From the NCBI RefSeq assembly GCF_004005475.1, contig NZ_RZTZ01000021.1:1-63235 (forward strand): a stretch of 63,235 nt of DNA. The letters are read 5' to 3'. The stretch comes from Niallia taxi (GTDB lineage Bacteria > Bacillota > Bacilli > Bacillales > Cytobacillaceae). Below, piece by piece: positions 33,756 to 49,577 of the stretch. The position numbers and the translations under genes are program-made. Position 1 is the stretch's first letter, and the number at the start of each line of letters is the position of its first letter. The notes under the pieces are model-generated. The model searched no databases, was not told the DNA's origin, and saw nothing but the letters and a program-made list of their open reading frames with translations.

Positions 33756-34379
33756 ATGCCTAAAGTTGCATTATTCAACCAAGACGGTACTCAAGCTGGA
33801 GATATCGAATTAAAGGATTCTGTATTCGGTATCGAGCCTAACAACAGCGTTCTATTTGAAGCAGTTGTTATGCAAAGAGCTTCTTTACGTCAAGGTACAC
33901 ATAAAACTAAAATTCGTTCTGAGGTTGCTGGTGGTGGCCGTAAGCCATGGCGCCAAAAAGGTACAGGACGTGCACGTCAAGGTTCTATCAGATCTCCACA
34001 ATGGCGTGGTGGTGGAACAGTGTTTGGACCAGTTCCACGTAGCTATAGCTACAAATTACCTAAAAAGGTACGTAGACTTGCAATCAAATCTGCACTTTCT
34101 ACTAAAGTATTAGAAGAAAGCATCTTAGTATTGCAAAGCCTAGCTTTCGATGCACCAAAAACTAAAGAATTCAAAACTGTTTTAGGTAATCTATCTGTAG
34201 AGAAGAAAGCACTTATCGTTACAGCTGACCTAGATGAAAACGTAGCATTATCTGCTCGTAACATCCCTGGAATCACTGTTGTATCTGCTTCTGATGTTAC
34301 AGTATTAGATGTATTAAATCATGATAAATTAATCATGACGAAAGCAGCAGTTGAAAAAGTAGAGGAGGTGCTTGCATAA
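33756..34379 (+). CDS. rplD: 50S ribosomal protein L4
   Basis: 207-residue L4 lining the exit tunnel. Loop [20 protein letters not shown] is intact. AAAGGAGG site; stop overlaps the rplW start by one base (TAATG). Confidence 0.97.
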   Translation: MPKVALFNQDGTQAGDIELKDSVFGIEPNNSVLFEAVVMQRASLRQGTHKTKIRSEVAGGGRKPWRQKGTGRARQGSIRSPQWRGGGTVFGPVPRSYSYKLPKKVRRLAIKSALSTKVLEESILVLQSLAFDAPKTKEFKTVLGNLSVEKKALIVTADLDENVALSARNIPGITVVSASDVTVLDVLNHDKLIMTKAAVEKVEEVLA

Positions 34380-34663
34380 TGGATGCACGCGATACTATTA
34401 AGCGCCCCGTTATCACAGAACGTTCTACTGACTTAATGGCTGAGAAAAAATATACGTTTGAAGTTGATGTTAGAGCTAATAAAACTCAAGTTAAAGATGC
34501 TGTAGAAGAAATTTTCGGCGTTGAAGTTGAGAAAGTTAACATCATGAACTACAAAGGTAAGTTCAAGCGTATGGGCCGTTTCGGAGGCTACACTAACAAA
34601 CGTCGTAAGGCAATTGTTAAATTAACAGCTAACAGCAAAGAAATCGAATTTTTCGAAGCTTAA
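34379..34663 (+). CDS. rplW: 50S ribosomal protein L23
   Basis: 94-residue L23, the docking site for trigger factor and SRP at the tunnel exit. Conserved [14 protein letters not shown] start and [20 protein letters not shown]. Its ribosome site GAGGAGGTG lies inside rplD. Confidence 0.97.
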   Translation: MDARDTIKRPVITERSTDLMAEKKYTFEVDVRANKTQVKDAVEEIFGVEVEKVNIMNYKGKFKRMGRFGGYTNKRRKAIVKLTANSKEIEFFEA

Positions 34664-34674
34664 TATATAACTGA

Positions 34675-35523
<849 letters not shown>

Positions 35524-35583
35524 CGGGGTTGAACTACGGTTCATAATTAGAACCGTAGAACAATCACGAAGGGAGGTTCACTC

Positions 35584-35862
35584 ATGGGTCGCAGCTTAAA
35601 AAAAGGACCTTTTGTTGATGATCATTTACTATCAAAGATCGAAAAATTAAGTGAGTCTGATAAGAAACAAGTTATCAAAACTTGGTCTCGTCGTTCTACT
35701 ATCTTCCCACAATTCATCGGTCAAACAATCGCAGTTTATGATGGTCGTAAGCATGTACCTGTCTACATTACTGAAGACATGGTAGGTCACAAACTTGGAG
35801 AATTCGCTCCATCCCGTACTTACAAAGGTCATGCAAGTGACGATAAGAAAACAAGACGTTAA
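35584..35862 (+). CDS. rpsS: 30S ribosomal protein S19
   Basis: 92-residue S19 in the 30S head. [15 protein letters not shown] start and [15 protein letters not shown] are conserved. The 60-base gap before it includes a small hairpin (AACTACGGTTC with GAACCGTAG). GGGAGG site. Confidence 0.97.
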   Translation: MGRSLKKGPFVDDHLLSKIEKLSESDKKQVIKTWSRRSTIFPQFIGQTIAVYDGRKHVPVYITEDMVGHKLGEFAPSRTYKGHASDDKKTRR

Positions 35863-35865
35863 TGA

Positions 35866-36882
<1,017 letters not shown>

Positions 36883-36884
36883 TA

Positions 36885-37512
<628 letters not shown>

Positions 37513-37532
37513 CGTGAGAGGAGGTTCGTAAG

Positions 37533-37796
37533 ATGAGCGAACGCAATCAACGCAAAGTCTATACTGGCCGTGTTGTTTCTGACAAAATGGATAAAACCAT
37601 TTCTGTTGTAGTAGAAACTTACAAAAAGCACCCATTATATGGCAAACGCGTGAAATACTCTAAAAAGTATAAAGCTCACGATGAGCAAAATACAGCTAAA
37701 ATTGGCGATGTTGTACGTATTATGGAAACACGTCCATTATCAGCTACAAAACGTTTCCGTCTTGTAGAAGTAGTAGAAAAAGCAGTTATTATATAA
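37533..37796 (+). CDS. rpsQ: 30S ribosomal protein S17
   Basis: 87-residue OB-fold protein S17: [19 protein letters not shown] and [23 protein letters not shown] site 9 bases upstream. Confidence 0.97.
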   Translation: MSERNQRKVYTGRVVSDKMDKTISVVVETYKKHPLYGKRVKYSKKYKAHDEQNTAKIGDVVRIMETRPLSATKRFRLVEVVEKAVII

Positions 37797-37809
37797 TTGT
37801 TCGGAATAA

Positions 37810-38205
<396 letters not shown>

Positions 38206-38241
38206 ATCATAAATACAATTGCCTTTAAGGAGGTGCGAAAG

Positions 38242-38553
38242 ATGCATGTTAAAAAAGGTGACAAAGTAATGGTCATCTCTGGTAAGGATAAAGGCAAAAC
38301 TGGTGTTGTTCTTGCAGCATTCCCTAAAAAAAGCCGTGTGCTAGTTGAAGGAATCAACATTGTTAAGAAACACAATAAGCCATCCCAGTTGAATCCACAA
38401 GGTGGAATCAATGACCAGGAAGCAGCTATTCATGTATCCAACGTTATGCTAATCGATCCTAAAACAGGTACACCTACTCGTGTAGGTTCAACATCTGTTG
38501 ACGGTAAAAAAGTACGCGTAGCGAAAAAATCCGGTGAAATTCTAGATAAATAG
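38242..38553 (+). CDS. rplX: 50S ribosomal protein L24
   Basis: 103-residue L24 with a KOW motif ([19 protein letters not shown]), an assembly initiator. ATG at 38242; the GTG at 38233 overlaps the AAGGAGGTG site and is rejected. Confidence 0.96.
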   Translation: MHVKKGDKVMVISGKDKGKTGVVLAAFPKKSRVLVEGINIVKKHNKPSQLNPQGGINDQEAAIHVSNVMLIDPKTGTPTRVGSTSVDGKKVRVAKKSGEILDK

Positions 38554-38579
38554 TTTAAAAAAGAAGGGAGGTACTATGG

Positions 38580-39119
38580 ATGAACCGCCTAAAAGAAAAG
38601 TACACAAAAGAAACTGTACCTGCTCTTATGAGCAAGTTCAATTATAAATCTGTAATGCAAGTTCCAAAGCTTGAGAAGATTGTTATCAACATGGGTGTTG
38701 GTGAAGCAGTTGCTAACGCAAAAGCATTGGACATTGCAGTTGAAGAATTGACAGTAATTTCTGGTCAAAAACCAGTTGTTACTCGTGCAAAAAAATCTAT
38801 CGCAGGCTTCCGTCTACGTGAAGGTATGCCAATCGGAGCGAAAGTTACACTTCGTGGAGAACGCATGTATGAGTTTTTTGATAAACTAGTATCTGTTTCT
38901 CTACCACGTGTTCGTGACTTCCGCGGTATTTCTAAGAAATCTTTTGACGGCCGTGGTAACTACACTCTAGGTGTTAAAGAACAATTGATCTTCCCTGAAG
39001 TTGATTACGATAAAGTAAACAAAGTTAGAGGTATGGATATTGTTATTGTTACAACAGCTAACACTGATGAAGAAGCTCGTGAATTATTAACTCAATTTGG
39101 AATGCCGTTCCAAAAGTAA
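38580..39119 (+). CDS. rplE: 50S ribosomal protein L5
   Basis: 179-residue L5 that binds 5S rRNA and the P-site t[19 protein letters not shown] start and [20 protein letters not shown] conserved. An out-of-frame ATG stands 4 bases earlier. Confidence 0.97.
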   Translation: MNRLKEKYTKETVPALMSKFNYKSVMQVPKLEKIVINMGVGEAVANAKALDIAVEELTVISGQKPVVTRAKKSIAGFRLREGMPIGAKVTLRGERMYEFFDKLVSVSLPRVRDFRGISKKSFDGRGNYTLGVKEQLIFPEVDYDKVNKVRGMDIVIVTTANTDEEARELLTQFGMPFQK

Positions 39120-39126
39120 TCCTTAA

Positions 39127-39330
<204 letters not shown>

Positions 39331-39359
39331 AACCCCATTATGGGAAGGAGGTTAATACA

Positions 39360-39758
39360 ATGGTTATGACAGATCCAATTGCAGATTTGCTTACAAGAAT
39401 CCGTAATGCGAATATGGTACGTCACGAAAAATTAGAGGTTCCTGCTTCTAATGTGAAAAAAGAAATCGCTGAAATTCTTAAGCGTGAAGGTTTCATCCGT
39501 GATGTTGAATATATTGAAGATAACAAACAAGGAATCATCCGCATTTTCCTTAAATACGGTTCTAGCAATGAGCGTGTAATTACTGGACTTAAACGTATTA
39601 GTAAACCTGGTCTTCGTGTATATGCGAAAGCAACTGAGGTTCCACGTGTACTAAACGGTCTTGGAATCGCACTAGTTTCTACTTCTCAAGGAGTAATTAC
39701 TGATAAAGAAGCTCGCGCTAAACAAGTTGGCGGAGAAGTTTTAGCATACGTTTGGTAA
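39360..39758 (+). CDS. rpsH: 30S ribosomal protein S8
   Basis: 132-residue S8, central 16S rRNA binder. [19 protein letters not shown] start; [15 protein letters not shown] signature near the end. GGAAGGAGG site. Confidence 0.97.
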   Translation: MVMTDPIADLLTRIRNANMVRHEKLEVPASNVKKEIAEILKREGFIRDVEYIEDNKQGIIRIFLKYGSSNERVITGLKRISKPGLRVYAKATEVPRVLNGLGIALVSTSQGVITDKEARAKQVGGEVLAYVW

Positions 39759-39789
39759 TAAAGGTTTAAATGAATGGAGGTGCAACTAA

Positions 39790-40326
39790 ATGTCTCGTGT
39801 AGGTAAAAAACCAGTCGAAGTACCAGCAGGCGTTACAGTTACTATTGATAACAGTACTGTAACGGTTAAAGGTCCTAAAGGCGAATTAACTCGTACTTTT
39901 AACTCTGATATCGCAATCAACGTTGAAGAGAACGTAATTAACGTGACTCGTCCTTCAGATGCGAAGGAACATCGTGCATTGCACGGAACAACTCGCGCTT
40001 TGTTAGCTAACATGGTGGAAGGTGTTTCTAAAGGTTTTGAAAGAGGTCTTGAACTTATCGGTGTAGGTTACCGTGCGCAAAAACAAGGAAACAAACTTGT
40101 TCTTAACGTAGGTTACTCTCATCCAGTTGAGATCGAACCAGAAGTAGGACTTGAAATCGAAGTTCCTTCTGCAACTAAAGTTATTGTAAAAGGATCTAGC
40201 AAAGAGCGCGTTGGAGCACTTGCTGCTAACATCCGTGACGTTCGTCCACCAGAGCCTTACAAAGGTAAAGGTATTCGTTATGAAGGCGAATTCGTACGTA
40301 GAAAAGAAGGTAAAACAGGTAAGTAA
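39790..40326 (+). CDS. rplF: 50S ribosomal protein L6
   Basis: 178-residue L6: [15 protein letters not shown] start and [20 protein letters not shown] end. Located near the factor-binding site. TGGAGGTG site. Confidence 0.97.
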   Translation: MSRVGKKPVEVPAGVTVTIDNSTVTVKGPKGELTRTFNSDIAINVEENVINVTRPSDAKEHRALHGTTRALLANMVEGVSKGFERGLELIGVGYRAQKQGNKLVLNVGYSHPVEIEPEVGLEIEVPSATKVIVKGSSKERVGALAANIRDVRPPEPYKGKGIRYEGEFVRRKEGKTGK

Positions 40327-40358
40327 TGCCAGATAGGCAAACGAAAGGAGTGACCTGA

Positions 40359-40721
40359 ATGATTACGAAGGCTGACAAGAATGTAACCCGTAAAAAAAGA
40401 CACGCACGTGTGCGTTCTAAATTAAGCGGTACTCAAGCTCGTCCTCGTCTAAATGTGTTCCGTTCAAACAAACACATTTACGCTCAACTTATTGATGATG
40501 TTAATGGTGTAACAATCGCTAGTGCTTCTACTTTAGATAAAGAGCTTAACTTAGAATCTGCAAGTAATGTTGATGCTGCTGTTAAGATCGGTGAAGCAGT
40601 TGCAAAACGTGCTGTAGAAAAAGGCGTTAAATCAGTTGTTTTTGACCGCGGTGGATATTTATATCATGGTCGCGTAAAAGCTTTAGCTGATGCTGCTCGT
40701 GAGAACGGCTTAGAATTTTAA
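40359..40721 (+). CDS. rplR: 50S ribosomal protein L18
   Basis: 120-residue L18, 5S rRNA binder: [20 protein letters not shown] and [26 protein letters not shown] site. Confidence 0.97.
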   Translation: MITKADKNVTRKKRHARVRSKLSGTQARPRLNVFRSNKHIYAQLIDDVNGVTIASASTLDKELNLESASNVDAAVKIGEAVAKRAVEKGVKSVVFDRGGYLYHGRVKALADAARENGLEF

Positions 40722-40745
40722 TAGTCAAAGGAGGGACAAAAATAG

Positions 40746-41252
<507 letters not shown>

Positions 41253-41265
41253 GGAGGGAAATTAG

Positions 41266-41448
41266 ATGGCAAACAAACTGGAAATTACCCTCACTAAAAG
41301 CGTAATTGGTCGTCCTCAAGACCAACGCGAAACAGTTAAAGCGTTAGGTTTACGTAAAGTAAACCAAACAGTAGAACAAAATGATAATGCTGCTATCCGC
41401 GGTATGATCACTAAAGTATCACATTTAGTATCTGTTAAAGAAAACTAA
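41266..41448 (+). CDS. rpmD: 50S ribosomal protein L30
   Basis: 60-residue L30: [20 protein letters not shown] and [19 protein letters not shown] site, 13 bases behind rpsE. Confidence 0.97.
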   Translation: MANKLEITLTKSVIGRPQDQRETVKALGLRKVNQTVEQNDNAAIRGMITKVSHLVSVKEN

Positions 41449-41480
41449 AAATCATTCTTCTTCAATAAGGAGGTGCCAAT

Positions 41481-41921
41481 ATGAAACTTCATGAATTAAA
41501 ACCTGCAGAAGGTTCTCGTAAAGAACGCAAGCGTTTAGGTCGTGGTATCGGTTCTGGTACTGGTAAGACTGCTGGTAAAGGTCATAAAGGTCAAAATGCA
41601 CGTTCTGGTGGGGGTGTAAGACCAGGATTCGAAGGTGGTCAAACTCCTTTATTCCGTCGTTTACCAAAACGTGGTTTTACAAACATCAACCGTAAAGAAT
41701 ATGCAATTGTAAACCTTGACGCTCTAAACCGCTTCGAAGATGGAACGGAAGTAACTCCAGAACTTCTTATCGAAACTGGTGTTGTGAGCAACGAAAGAGC
41801 AGGAATTAAGATTCTTGCAAAAGGCAAAGTAGAGAAAAAGCTTACTGTTAAAGCACATAAATTCTCCTCTGCTGCAAAGGAAGCTATTGAAGCTGCCGGC
41901 GGTCAAACAGAGGTGATCTAA
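41481..41921 (+). CDS. rplO: 50S ribosomal protein L15
   Basis: 146-residue L15: [20 protein letters not shown] start, glycine/lysine-rich [18 protein letters not shown]. One-base overlap (TAATG) with secY couples its translation to the translocase. Confidence 0.97.
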   Translation: MKLHELKPAEGSRKERKRLGRGIGSGTGKTAGKGHKGQNARSGGGVRPGFEGGQTPLFRRLPKRGFTNINRKEYAIVNLDALNRFEDGTEVTPELLIETGVVSNERAGIKILAKGKVEKKLTVKAHKFSSAAKEAIEAAGGQTEVI

Positions 41922-43216
41922 TGTTTCAGACAATCTCCAATTTTATGCGTGTGGGTGAAATAAGACGTAAAATCATATTCACCCTATTAATGTTGATTAT
42001 ATTCCGTATCGGTACTTTCATACCGGTACCTTATGTTAATGCAGATTATTTACAAGCACAGGATGCTTTTAGTGCCTTCGGAATATTAAACACATTCGGT
42101 GGTGGGGCACTGAAAAACTTTTCAATACTCGCTATGGGGATTATGCCATATATTACTGCATCTATCATTGTCAGCTTGCTGCAGATGGATGTTGTTCCTA
42201 AGTTCACTGAATGGTCTAAACAAGGTGATGCTGGTCGACGTAAATTGACTCAATTTACGAGATACTTCACTATCGTCTTAGGCTTCATTCAGGGGTTTGG
42301 AATGTCATATGGGTTTAACAACCTAGCTGGTGGTGCTCTGATTACTAATCCTGGGATTGGTTCCTACTTAGTAATCTCTGTTGTGTTAACAGCTGGAACT
42401 GCCTTCTTAATGTGGTTAGGTGAACTAATTACATCAAAAGGTGTAGGTAATGGTATTTCCATTATCATCTTTGCTGGGATTGCTGCTGGTATTCCATCAA
42501 TAGCAAACCAAATATACGCACAACAGTTTGAAAATCCTGGTGATCAGTTATTCTTGCGCATCGCTACAGTGCTTCTAATCGTAGTTGCAGTGATAGCACT
42601 TGTTGTAGGAGTAATCTTCATCCAGCAAGCACTTAGAAAGATTCCAATCCAATATGCGAAAAGAATGACGAATGGAAACAGCTCTGTTGGAGGACAATCT
42701 ACACATCTTCCACTTAAAGTGAATTCCGCTGGGGTTATCCCAGTTATCTTTGCGGTTTCATTCCTGGTAACACCAAGAACGATCGCATCATTCTTTGAAC
42801 AAAATGCTGTTACAACATGGATACAAAAAGTATTCGACTATACGCATCCTATTGGAATGGTTATCTATACAGTATTAATTCTTGCTTTCACTTATTTCTA
42901 TGCTTTCATTCAAGTTAACCCAGAACAAGTTTCTGAGAACTTGAAGAAGCAAGGTGGATACATTCCAGGTATTAGACCAGGAAAGAGTACGCAAGAATAC
43001 TTGACTCGTGTTCTTTACCGTTTAACATTAGTTGGAGCATTATTCTTAGCTGTTATAGCTATTCTTCCAGTTTTCTTTATCAATATTGCGGGCTTGCCGC
43101 AATCTGCTCAAATTGGGGGAACTAGTTTACTCATCGTTGTCGGTGTTGCACTGGAAACAATGAAACAGCTTGAATCACAGCTAGTTAAACGTCACTATAA
43201 AGGATTTATTAAATAA
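41921..43216 (+). CDS. secY: Protein translocase subunit SecY
   Basis: 431-residue channel protein with ten predicted membrane spans. It has the second-span motif GIMPYITASIIVSLLQ and the cytosolic loop PGIRPGKSTQEYL that contacts SecA and ribosomes. Works with SecE (15746) and SecG elsewhere. A small hairpin (GGGAC/GTCCC, 43227-43241) separates it from adk. Confidence 0.97.
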   Translation: MFQTISNFMRVGEIRRKIIFTLLMLIIFRIGTFIPVPYVNADYLQAQDAFSAFGILNTFGGGALKNFSILAMGIMPYITASIIVSLLQMDVVPKFTEWSKQGDAGRRKLTQFTRYFTIVLGFIQGFGMSYGFNNLAGGALITNPGIGSYLVISVVLTAGTAFLMWLGELITSKGVGNGISIIIFAGIAAGIPSIANQIYAQQFENPGDQLFLRIATVLLIVVAVIALVVGVIFIQQALRKIPIQYAKRMTNGNSSVGGQSTHLPLKVNSAGVIPVIFAVSFLVTPRTIASFFEQNAVTTWIQKVFDYTHPIGMVIYTVLILAFTYFYAFIQVNPEQVSENLKKQGGYIPGIRPGKSTQEYLTRVLYRLTLVGALFLAVIAILPVFFINIAGLPQSAQIGGTSLLIVVGVALETMKQLESQLVKRHYKGFIK

Positions 43217-43270
43217 ATTAATTTAGGGGACTGCTTGTCCCTTGAATTATATGTGCAAGACTTTATTTAG

Positions 43271-43933
<663 letters not shown>

Positions 43934-44620
43934 TCCTTAATTCATAAAACACTTTTGCTTAGACTAATCTGTTCTAGCATGGACTAAAATCAGAGAATCA
44001 AATAGAAGAATTGGGATGAAATGGCTAAGGAGTTTATTCCTAAACATGATGCATTTCCTTTTTTCAAAAGGTATAATAATTCCTATGGTTATATCTGTAA
44101 CAAGTAAAGCATAAATATGAACTTTGTCATGTTTATGTGAGTTAGAAGAATAATCAATTTAAGATAATTGGTGCAGAGTATTTTGGATTTCATGGTAGCT
44201 CCGCTTGAATTGCTTTTTTATCTAGTAGTGAAGAAGGTAACTATTATTCTTTCTATTATGGACATAAGGTATTGGACCAGGTGTGCGCTATCGGTAATTC
44301 CTCTTTAATATCGGAATGCGAAGATCTTAACGGCATTTCATCAAGCAATTGTGTATGTGATGCAAAGAATACGGTTAGACTCTTGAAGAAGCTTTGACTT
44401 TATTTTTTTGCGGAAATTACGATAAGCGATGAAACGGCTGCAGTTAGCACTGGCTATTTGTTTCTATCGTACTGTTTGCGAGAAATATTTCATATTATAT
44501 AGCTTTATAACAGTTCATATAAACGAATATTAGCTGTGTTGGTGGTCACATTGGTCGATTCTGATGGAAGTTTATAATTTTTATTATTAATTTGTTATTA
44601 ATAGCGACGTGGGTGTAACA
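43934..44620 (+). pseudogene. map: Decayed methionine aminopeptidase gene (map)
   Basis: The adk-infA gap has no open gene but keeps recognisable pieces of map, in order. Right after adk, codons read SLIHKT against the usual MIICKT. At 44012-44098 the reading WDEMAKEFIPKHDAFPFFK-RYNNSYGYIC follows the map segment LDQIAERFI...AIPSFKGYNGFRGSIC. At 44164-44208 IIGAEYFGFHGSSA then TGA follows DIGAKLNGYHGDSAW. At 44536-44574 VLVVTLVDSDGSL follows the WTVVTVDG region. Start codon lost, several stops and shifts; both metal-binding aspartates in the second block (DIG, HGD) are replaced. Total span is slightly below the ~750 bases of an intact map. Ends approximate. Confidence 0.85.
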
Positions 44621-44623
44621 TTA

Positions 44624-44632
44624 TGTTATAAT
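44624..44632 (+). promoter_or_regulatory. Candidate extended -10 promoter of infA
   Basis: TGTTATAAT (44624-44632) is an extended -10 (TGnTATAAT) just behind the map remnant, 152 bases before infA. No good -35. It could restart transcription of infA-rpoA-rplQ. Confidence 0.55.
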
Positions 44633-44784
44633 CTATTAGTTGCAGTTATATGACAAATTAGTATATTATAGAGCAGTTCAGAGTAGTTGATGTACACCGA
44701 TCGTGTTACAGAAGAGATGAACTACACTTTGCTATAGTTAGTTTTAAGTATTTCGCATTTTAAAATGAAGGGAGAATTTATTCG

Positions 44785-45154
<370 letters not shown>

Positions 45155-45176
45155 TTATAAGGAGGTGCGCATATAG

Positions 45177-45542
45177 ATGGCACGTATTGCTGGTGTGGAT
45201 ATTCCACGTGAAAAACGCGTAGTAATATCTTTAACATACATTTTTGGTATCGGAAAAATTACTGCACAAAAAGTATTAGCAGAAGCTGGTGTTTCTGAAG
45301 ATACTCGTGTTCGTGACTTAACGGAAGATGAACTTAACAAAATCCGTGATATCATTGACAAATTAAAAGTTGAAGGTGACCTTCGTCGTGAAGTTTCACT
45401 TAACATTAAACGTCTAATGGAGATCGGTTGCTACCGTGGTCTTCGTCACCGCCGTGGTCTTCCAGTTCGCGGACAAAACACGAAAAACAACGCTCGTACA
45501 CGCAAAGGTCCTCGTAAGACTGTAGCTAACAAGAAAAAATAA
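45177..45542 (+). CDS. rpsM: 30S ribosomal protein S13
   Basis: 121-residue S13 at the subunit bridge: [19 protein letters not shown] and [29 protein letters not shown] site. Confidence 0.97.
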   Translation: MARIAGVDIPREKRVVISLTYIFGIGKITAQKVLAEAGVSEDTRVRDLTEDELNKIRDIIDKLKVEGDLRREVSLNIKRLMEIGCYRGLRHRRGLPVRGQNTKNNARTRKGPRKTVANKKK

Positions 45543-45563
45543 TCCGTAAAGGAGGTACTTTAA

Positions 45564-45953
<390 letters not shown>

Positions 45954-46128
45954 TTTTTCTGTATAAAATCATTTATCCTTGTCTATACTGGGATTTGATT
46001 AAAACTTTTTAAAAGCCCGTACAGAATTATTAACCCAGTTGTTGTGCACAAAGCGGGAACGTAAACATGGGGAATTTCGGTTATTAATCTAGCCGGGGTT
46101 TCGACGTTTTGAAGGAGGGTATATTTTG

Positions 46129-47073
46129 ATGATCGAAATAGAAAAACCAAAAATCGAAACGGTTGAGATCAACGATGATGCCAAATACGGCAAATTCGTC
46201 GTAGAGCCACTTGAGCGTGGATATGGTACTACTTTGGGTAACTCCTTACGTCGTATTCTATTATCCTCACTTCCTGGTGCCGCTATCACATCCATTCAAA
46301 TTGATGGGGTACTTCATGAGTTCTCAACAATTGAAGGCGTCGTGGAAGATGTAACATCTATCATATTGAACATCAAAAAACTGGCACTTAAAATCTACTC
46401 TGATGATGAAAAAACTTTAGAGATTGATATGCAAGGTGAAGGAGTTGTCACTGCAGCGGACATCACTCATGATAGTGATGTAGAGATCTTAAATCCAGAT
46501 CTTCATATCGCTACATTGGGCAGCAACGGAAATCTTCGCATGCGTTTAACTGCAAAGCGTGGTCGTGGTTACACACCTGCTGAGCAAAACAAACGTGAGG
46601 ATCAGCCTATTGGAGTAATTCCAATTGATTCTATCTTTACTCCAGTTTCTAGAGTGAATTATCAAGTTGAGAATACTCGTGTTGGTCAATTGACTAATTA
46701 TGATAAACTAACATTTGACGTTTGGACTGACGGTAGTACAGGTCCTCAAGATGCTATTGCACTTGGTGCAAAGATTTTGACAGAGCATTTAAACATCTTC
46801 GTTGGTTTAACTGATGAAGCACAAAATGCTGAGATAATGGTAGAAAAAGAAGAAGATCAAAAAGAAAAAGTTCTTGAGATGACGATTGAAGAACTTGATT
46901 TATCTGTTCGTTCTTATAACTGCTTAAAACGTGCTGGAATTAACACAGTGCAAGAATTGGCTAATAAGACAGAAGAAGATATGATGAAAGTTCGAAATCT
47001 TGGTAGAAAATCTCTGGAAGAAGTTAAGCATAAACTGGAAGAACTAGGTTTAGGCCTAAGAAAAGACGACTGA
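46129..47073 (+). CDS. rpoA: DNA-directed RNA polymerase subunit alpha
   Basis: 314-residue alpha subunit, scaffold for polymerase assembly. N-terminal domain ([20 protein letters not shown]) and C-terminal domain contacting UP elements and regulators such as Spx ([20 protein letters not shown]). ATG at 46129 is used; a TTG one codon earlier is also possible. GAAGGAGGGT site. Confidence 0.97.
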   Translation: MIEIEKPKIETVEINDDAKYGKFVVEPLERGYGTTLGNSLRRILLSSLPGAAITSIQIDGVLHEFSTIEGVVEDVTSIILNIKKLALKIYSDDEKTLEIDMQGEGVVTAADITHDSDVEILNPDLHIATLGSNGNLRMRLTAKRGRGYTPAEQNKREDQPIGVIPIDSIFTPVSRVNYQVENTRVGQLTNYDKLTFDVWTDGSTGPQDAIALGAKILTEHLNIFVGLTDEAQNAEIMVEKEEDQKEKVLEMTIEELDLSVRSYNCLKRAGINTVQELANKTEEDMMKVRNLGRKSLEEVKHKLEELGLGLRKDD

Positions 47074-47090
47074 TAAACAGCCGTTTTTGA

Positions 47091-47495
<405 letters not shown>

Positions 47496-47513
47496 TAGAG
47501 ATTTAAGGAACAT

Positions 47514-47565
47514 AGGGTGCCGGACAGTTTATATTGCTATGAAACTTGTTCAAGTACCCTTTTTC
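47514..47565 (+). terminator. Terminator after rplQ (long loop)
   Basis: AGGGTGC (47514-47520) pairs with GTACCCT (47554-47560), followed by TTTTTC. The loop is long (33 bases), so strength is uncertain. Confidence 0.5.
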
Positions 47566-47659
47566 TTTAGTAGTCTCATTCTATATGCTATCAAGCCAAA
47601 ACAGAGTGTTACGATGAGCATTAGGAAAGAATAAAGAACAAATGTCTCGTCTAGCTCTA

Positions 47660-47702
47660 GCACCTCTGCAATTCAAGTCGAATTGGAGGTGCGGGCTTTT
47701 TT
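47660..47702 (+). terminator. Second terminator after rplQ
   Basis: GCACCTC (47660-47666) with GAGGTGC (47686-47692), and inside it AATTC (47670-47674) with GAATT (47680-47684). A GGGC then T6 follows. Confidence 0.75.
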
Positions 47703-47718
47703 CGTTTTTAAAAGAAGC

Positions 47719-47862
47719 ATTCAGGGTGCGAGAATAGGAATATCATAAGATTCATTTACAACATATGAATTTCCTGTATTCAGGGACATAGGTATTTACT
47801 TCAAATTTATATCTTATGTAGAACCAATTCAAAGCTCGCCCGTAAGGCGAGTTTTCTTTTTG
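47719..47862 (+). promoter_or_regulatory. Structured leader with terminator before ecfA1
   Basis: This leader has a repeated ATTCAGGG (47719-47726 and 47778-47785), a hairpin ATTCAT/ATGAAT (47750-47770), a hairpin CCTG/CAGG (47773-47784) and a strong terminator AAAGCTCGCC (47831-47840) with GGCGAGTTTT (47846-47855) and T-rich tail, 28 bases before ecfA1. GGGTGCGAG (47724-47732) could pair with CTCGCCC (47835-47841) as an antiterminator. No promoter fits between terminator and gene, so readthrough must be controlled or leaky. No known riboswitch class recognised. Confidence 0.55.
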
Positions 47863-47889
47863 GCAAAAGAAAAATGAGTGGGGTATTAT

Positions 47890-48729
47890 ATGGACCATAA
47901 AGTTTTGGTATCAGTTGACTCCTTATCCTTTATGTATGAAGATCAGCAGACAAAAGCACTGGATAACGTTTCCTTCCAAATAAAGGAGGGAGAATGGGTA
48001 GCTATCGTCGGTCATAATGGTTCAGGAAAATCAACACTTGCTAAGCTATTAAACGGGTTGTATTTCACCAAAGAAGGATCTATCCGTATTGGAGACATAG
48101 TCATATCAGAAGAAACAGTTTGGGATGCGAGAAAAAGAGTAGGTATGGTTTTTCAAAACCCTGATAATCAGTTTGTAGGGACAACAGTTAAAGATGATGT
48201 GGCTTTTGGGTTAGAAAACAATGCTATTCCTAGGGAGGAAATGCATAAACGGGTGGAAGCTGCTTTAGAAAAAGTAAATATGCTATCTTTTCTTGATCAA
48301 GAGCCGCACCATCTATCAGGTGGACAAAAACAACGGGTAGCAATTGCCGGTGTTATTGCTTTGAAACCAAGCATTATTGTTCTTGATGAAGCGACGTCTA
48401 TGCTTGATCCTCAGGGGAGACAGGAAGTGCTTGAATTAATAAAAGAGCTGAAGCAGGAAAATATGACTGTAATCTCTATCACCCATGACCTTGATGAAGC
48501 AGCAAGAGCAGACCGGATTATCATCATGAATAAAGGGAAGGTTTATCAGGAGGGTAAGCCCTCTGAAATATTCCAGCTAGAGAAGGAATTAATTGAAATA
48601 GGACTTGATATCCCATTTGCCATAAGACTCAGAAGCGGTCTTGAAGCGCAGGGGATACAGGTAGACAAAATAACATTGACAGAAGAAGAGTTGGTGACTG
48701 AGCTATGGACATCTCACTTCAAAAAGTAG
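47890..48729 (+). CDS. ecfA1: ECF transporter ATP-binding subunit EcfA1
   Basis: 279-residue ATPase of the energy-coupling factor module shared by vitamin and metal S-components. Walker [13 protein letters not shown] signature LSGGQKQR, Walker [16 protein letters not shown] at 47890 fits the B. subtilis start and has GTGGGG upstream; a GTG at 47878 is that same site. Overlaps ecfA2 by 25 bases. Confidence 0.95.
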   Translation: MDHKVLVSVDSLSFMYEDQQTKALDNVSFQIKEGEWVAIVGHNGSGKSTLAKLLNGLYFTKEGSIRIGDIVISEETVWDARKRVGMVFQNPDNQFVGTTVKDDVAFGLENNAIPREEMHKRVEAALEKVNMLSFLDQEPHHLSGGQKQRVAIAGVIALKPSIIVLDEATSMLDPQGRQEVLELIKELKQENMTVISITHDLDEAARADRIIIMNKGKVYQEGKPSEIFQLEKELIEIGLDIPFAIRLRSGLEAQGIQVDKITLTEEELVTELWTSHFKK

Positions 48730-49577
48730 CCTATCGTTATCAAGAGAATACTCCGTTTGAAAGATTGGCAATTGAGAATGTGGACATAAATATAACCTCA
48801 GGTTCTTATATGGCTATCATTGGTCATACAGGCTCTGGAAAATCCACAATTCTTCAGCATTTAAATGCCTTGTTAACACCTACTAGTGGAAGTGTTGCAA
48901 TAGGTGACAGGTTAATAGAATCTGGCCGTAAGAACAAGAACCTTGCTCCAATTCGTCAAAAGGTAGGAATTGTTTTTCAGTTTCCAGAAAGCCAGTTATT
49001 CGAGGAAACAGTAGAAAAAGATATCTGCTTTGGACCAATGAACTTTGGAGTAAAAGAGGAAGAGGCAAAAATCAGAGCTAAACGGGCTTTAAAGGAAGTA
49101 GGTCTTTCTGAAGACTATTTGAACAAATCTCCATTCGATCTGTCAGGCGGGCAAATGAGACGTGTGGCAATTGCCGGTGTTCTGGCTATGGAGCCTGAGG
49201 TGCTTGTTTTAGATGAGCCAACTGCAGGTCTAGACCCTAGAGGGCGAAAAGAAATCATGGAAATGTTCTATAGACTGCATAAGGAACGAAACCTGACGAC
49301 TATACTGGTTACACATAGTATGGAGGATGCAGCATTGTATGCAGACAAAATCGTCATTATGAATAAAGGGAAAGTTTATAGAGAAGGAACTGCTGAGGAA
49401 ATATTTTCGGAAAGCGAAGATTTAGTGGGAATTGGATTGAATGTTCCTGATATAGTTAGATTTCAAAGGAAATTAGAAGCACAGCTTGGCTTTAAACTTG
49501 ATAAAGTGCATTTAAATATGGAGACATTTATTATGGAACTAGCGGATTACTTAAAGAATAATGAGGATCATCAATGA
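48705..49577 (+). CDS. ecfA2: ECF transporter ATP-binding subunit EcfA2
   Basis: 290-residue second ATPase: Walker [11 protein letters not shown]-loop [17 protein letters not shown], signature LSGGQMRR, Walker [13 protein letters not shown]. Forms a heterodimer with EcfA1. Overlaps ecfA1 by 25 bases and ecfT by 4, showing translational coupling. Confidence 0.96.
   Translation: MDISLQKVAYRYQENTPFERLAIENVDINITSGSYMAIIGHTGSGKSTILQHLNALLTPTSGSVAIGDRLIESGRKNKNLAPIRQKVGIVFQFPESQLFEETVEKDICFGPMNFGVKEEEAKIRAKRALKEVGLSEDYLNKSPFDLSGGQMRRVAIAGVLAMEPEVLVLDEPTAGLDPRGRKEIMEMFYRLHKERNLTTILVTHSMEDAALYADKIVIMNKGKVYREGTAEEIFSESEDLVGIGLNVPDIVRFQRKLEAQLGFKLDKVHLNMETFIMELADYLKNNEDHQ

Noticed and set aside
43940-44784. 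A new small gene or noncoding RNA in the adk-infA gap
   Set aside because: The segment lines up with decayed map in order, which explains it better.
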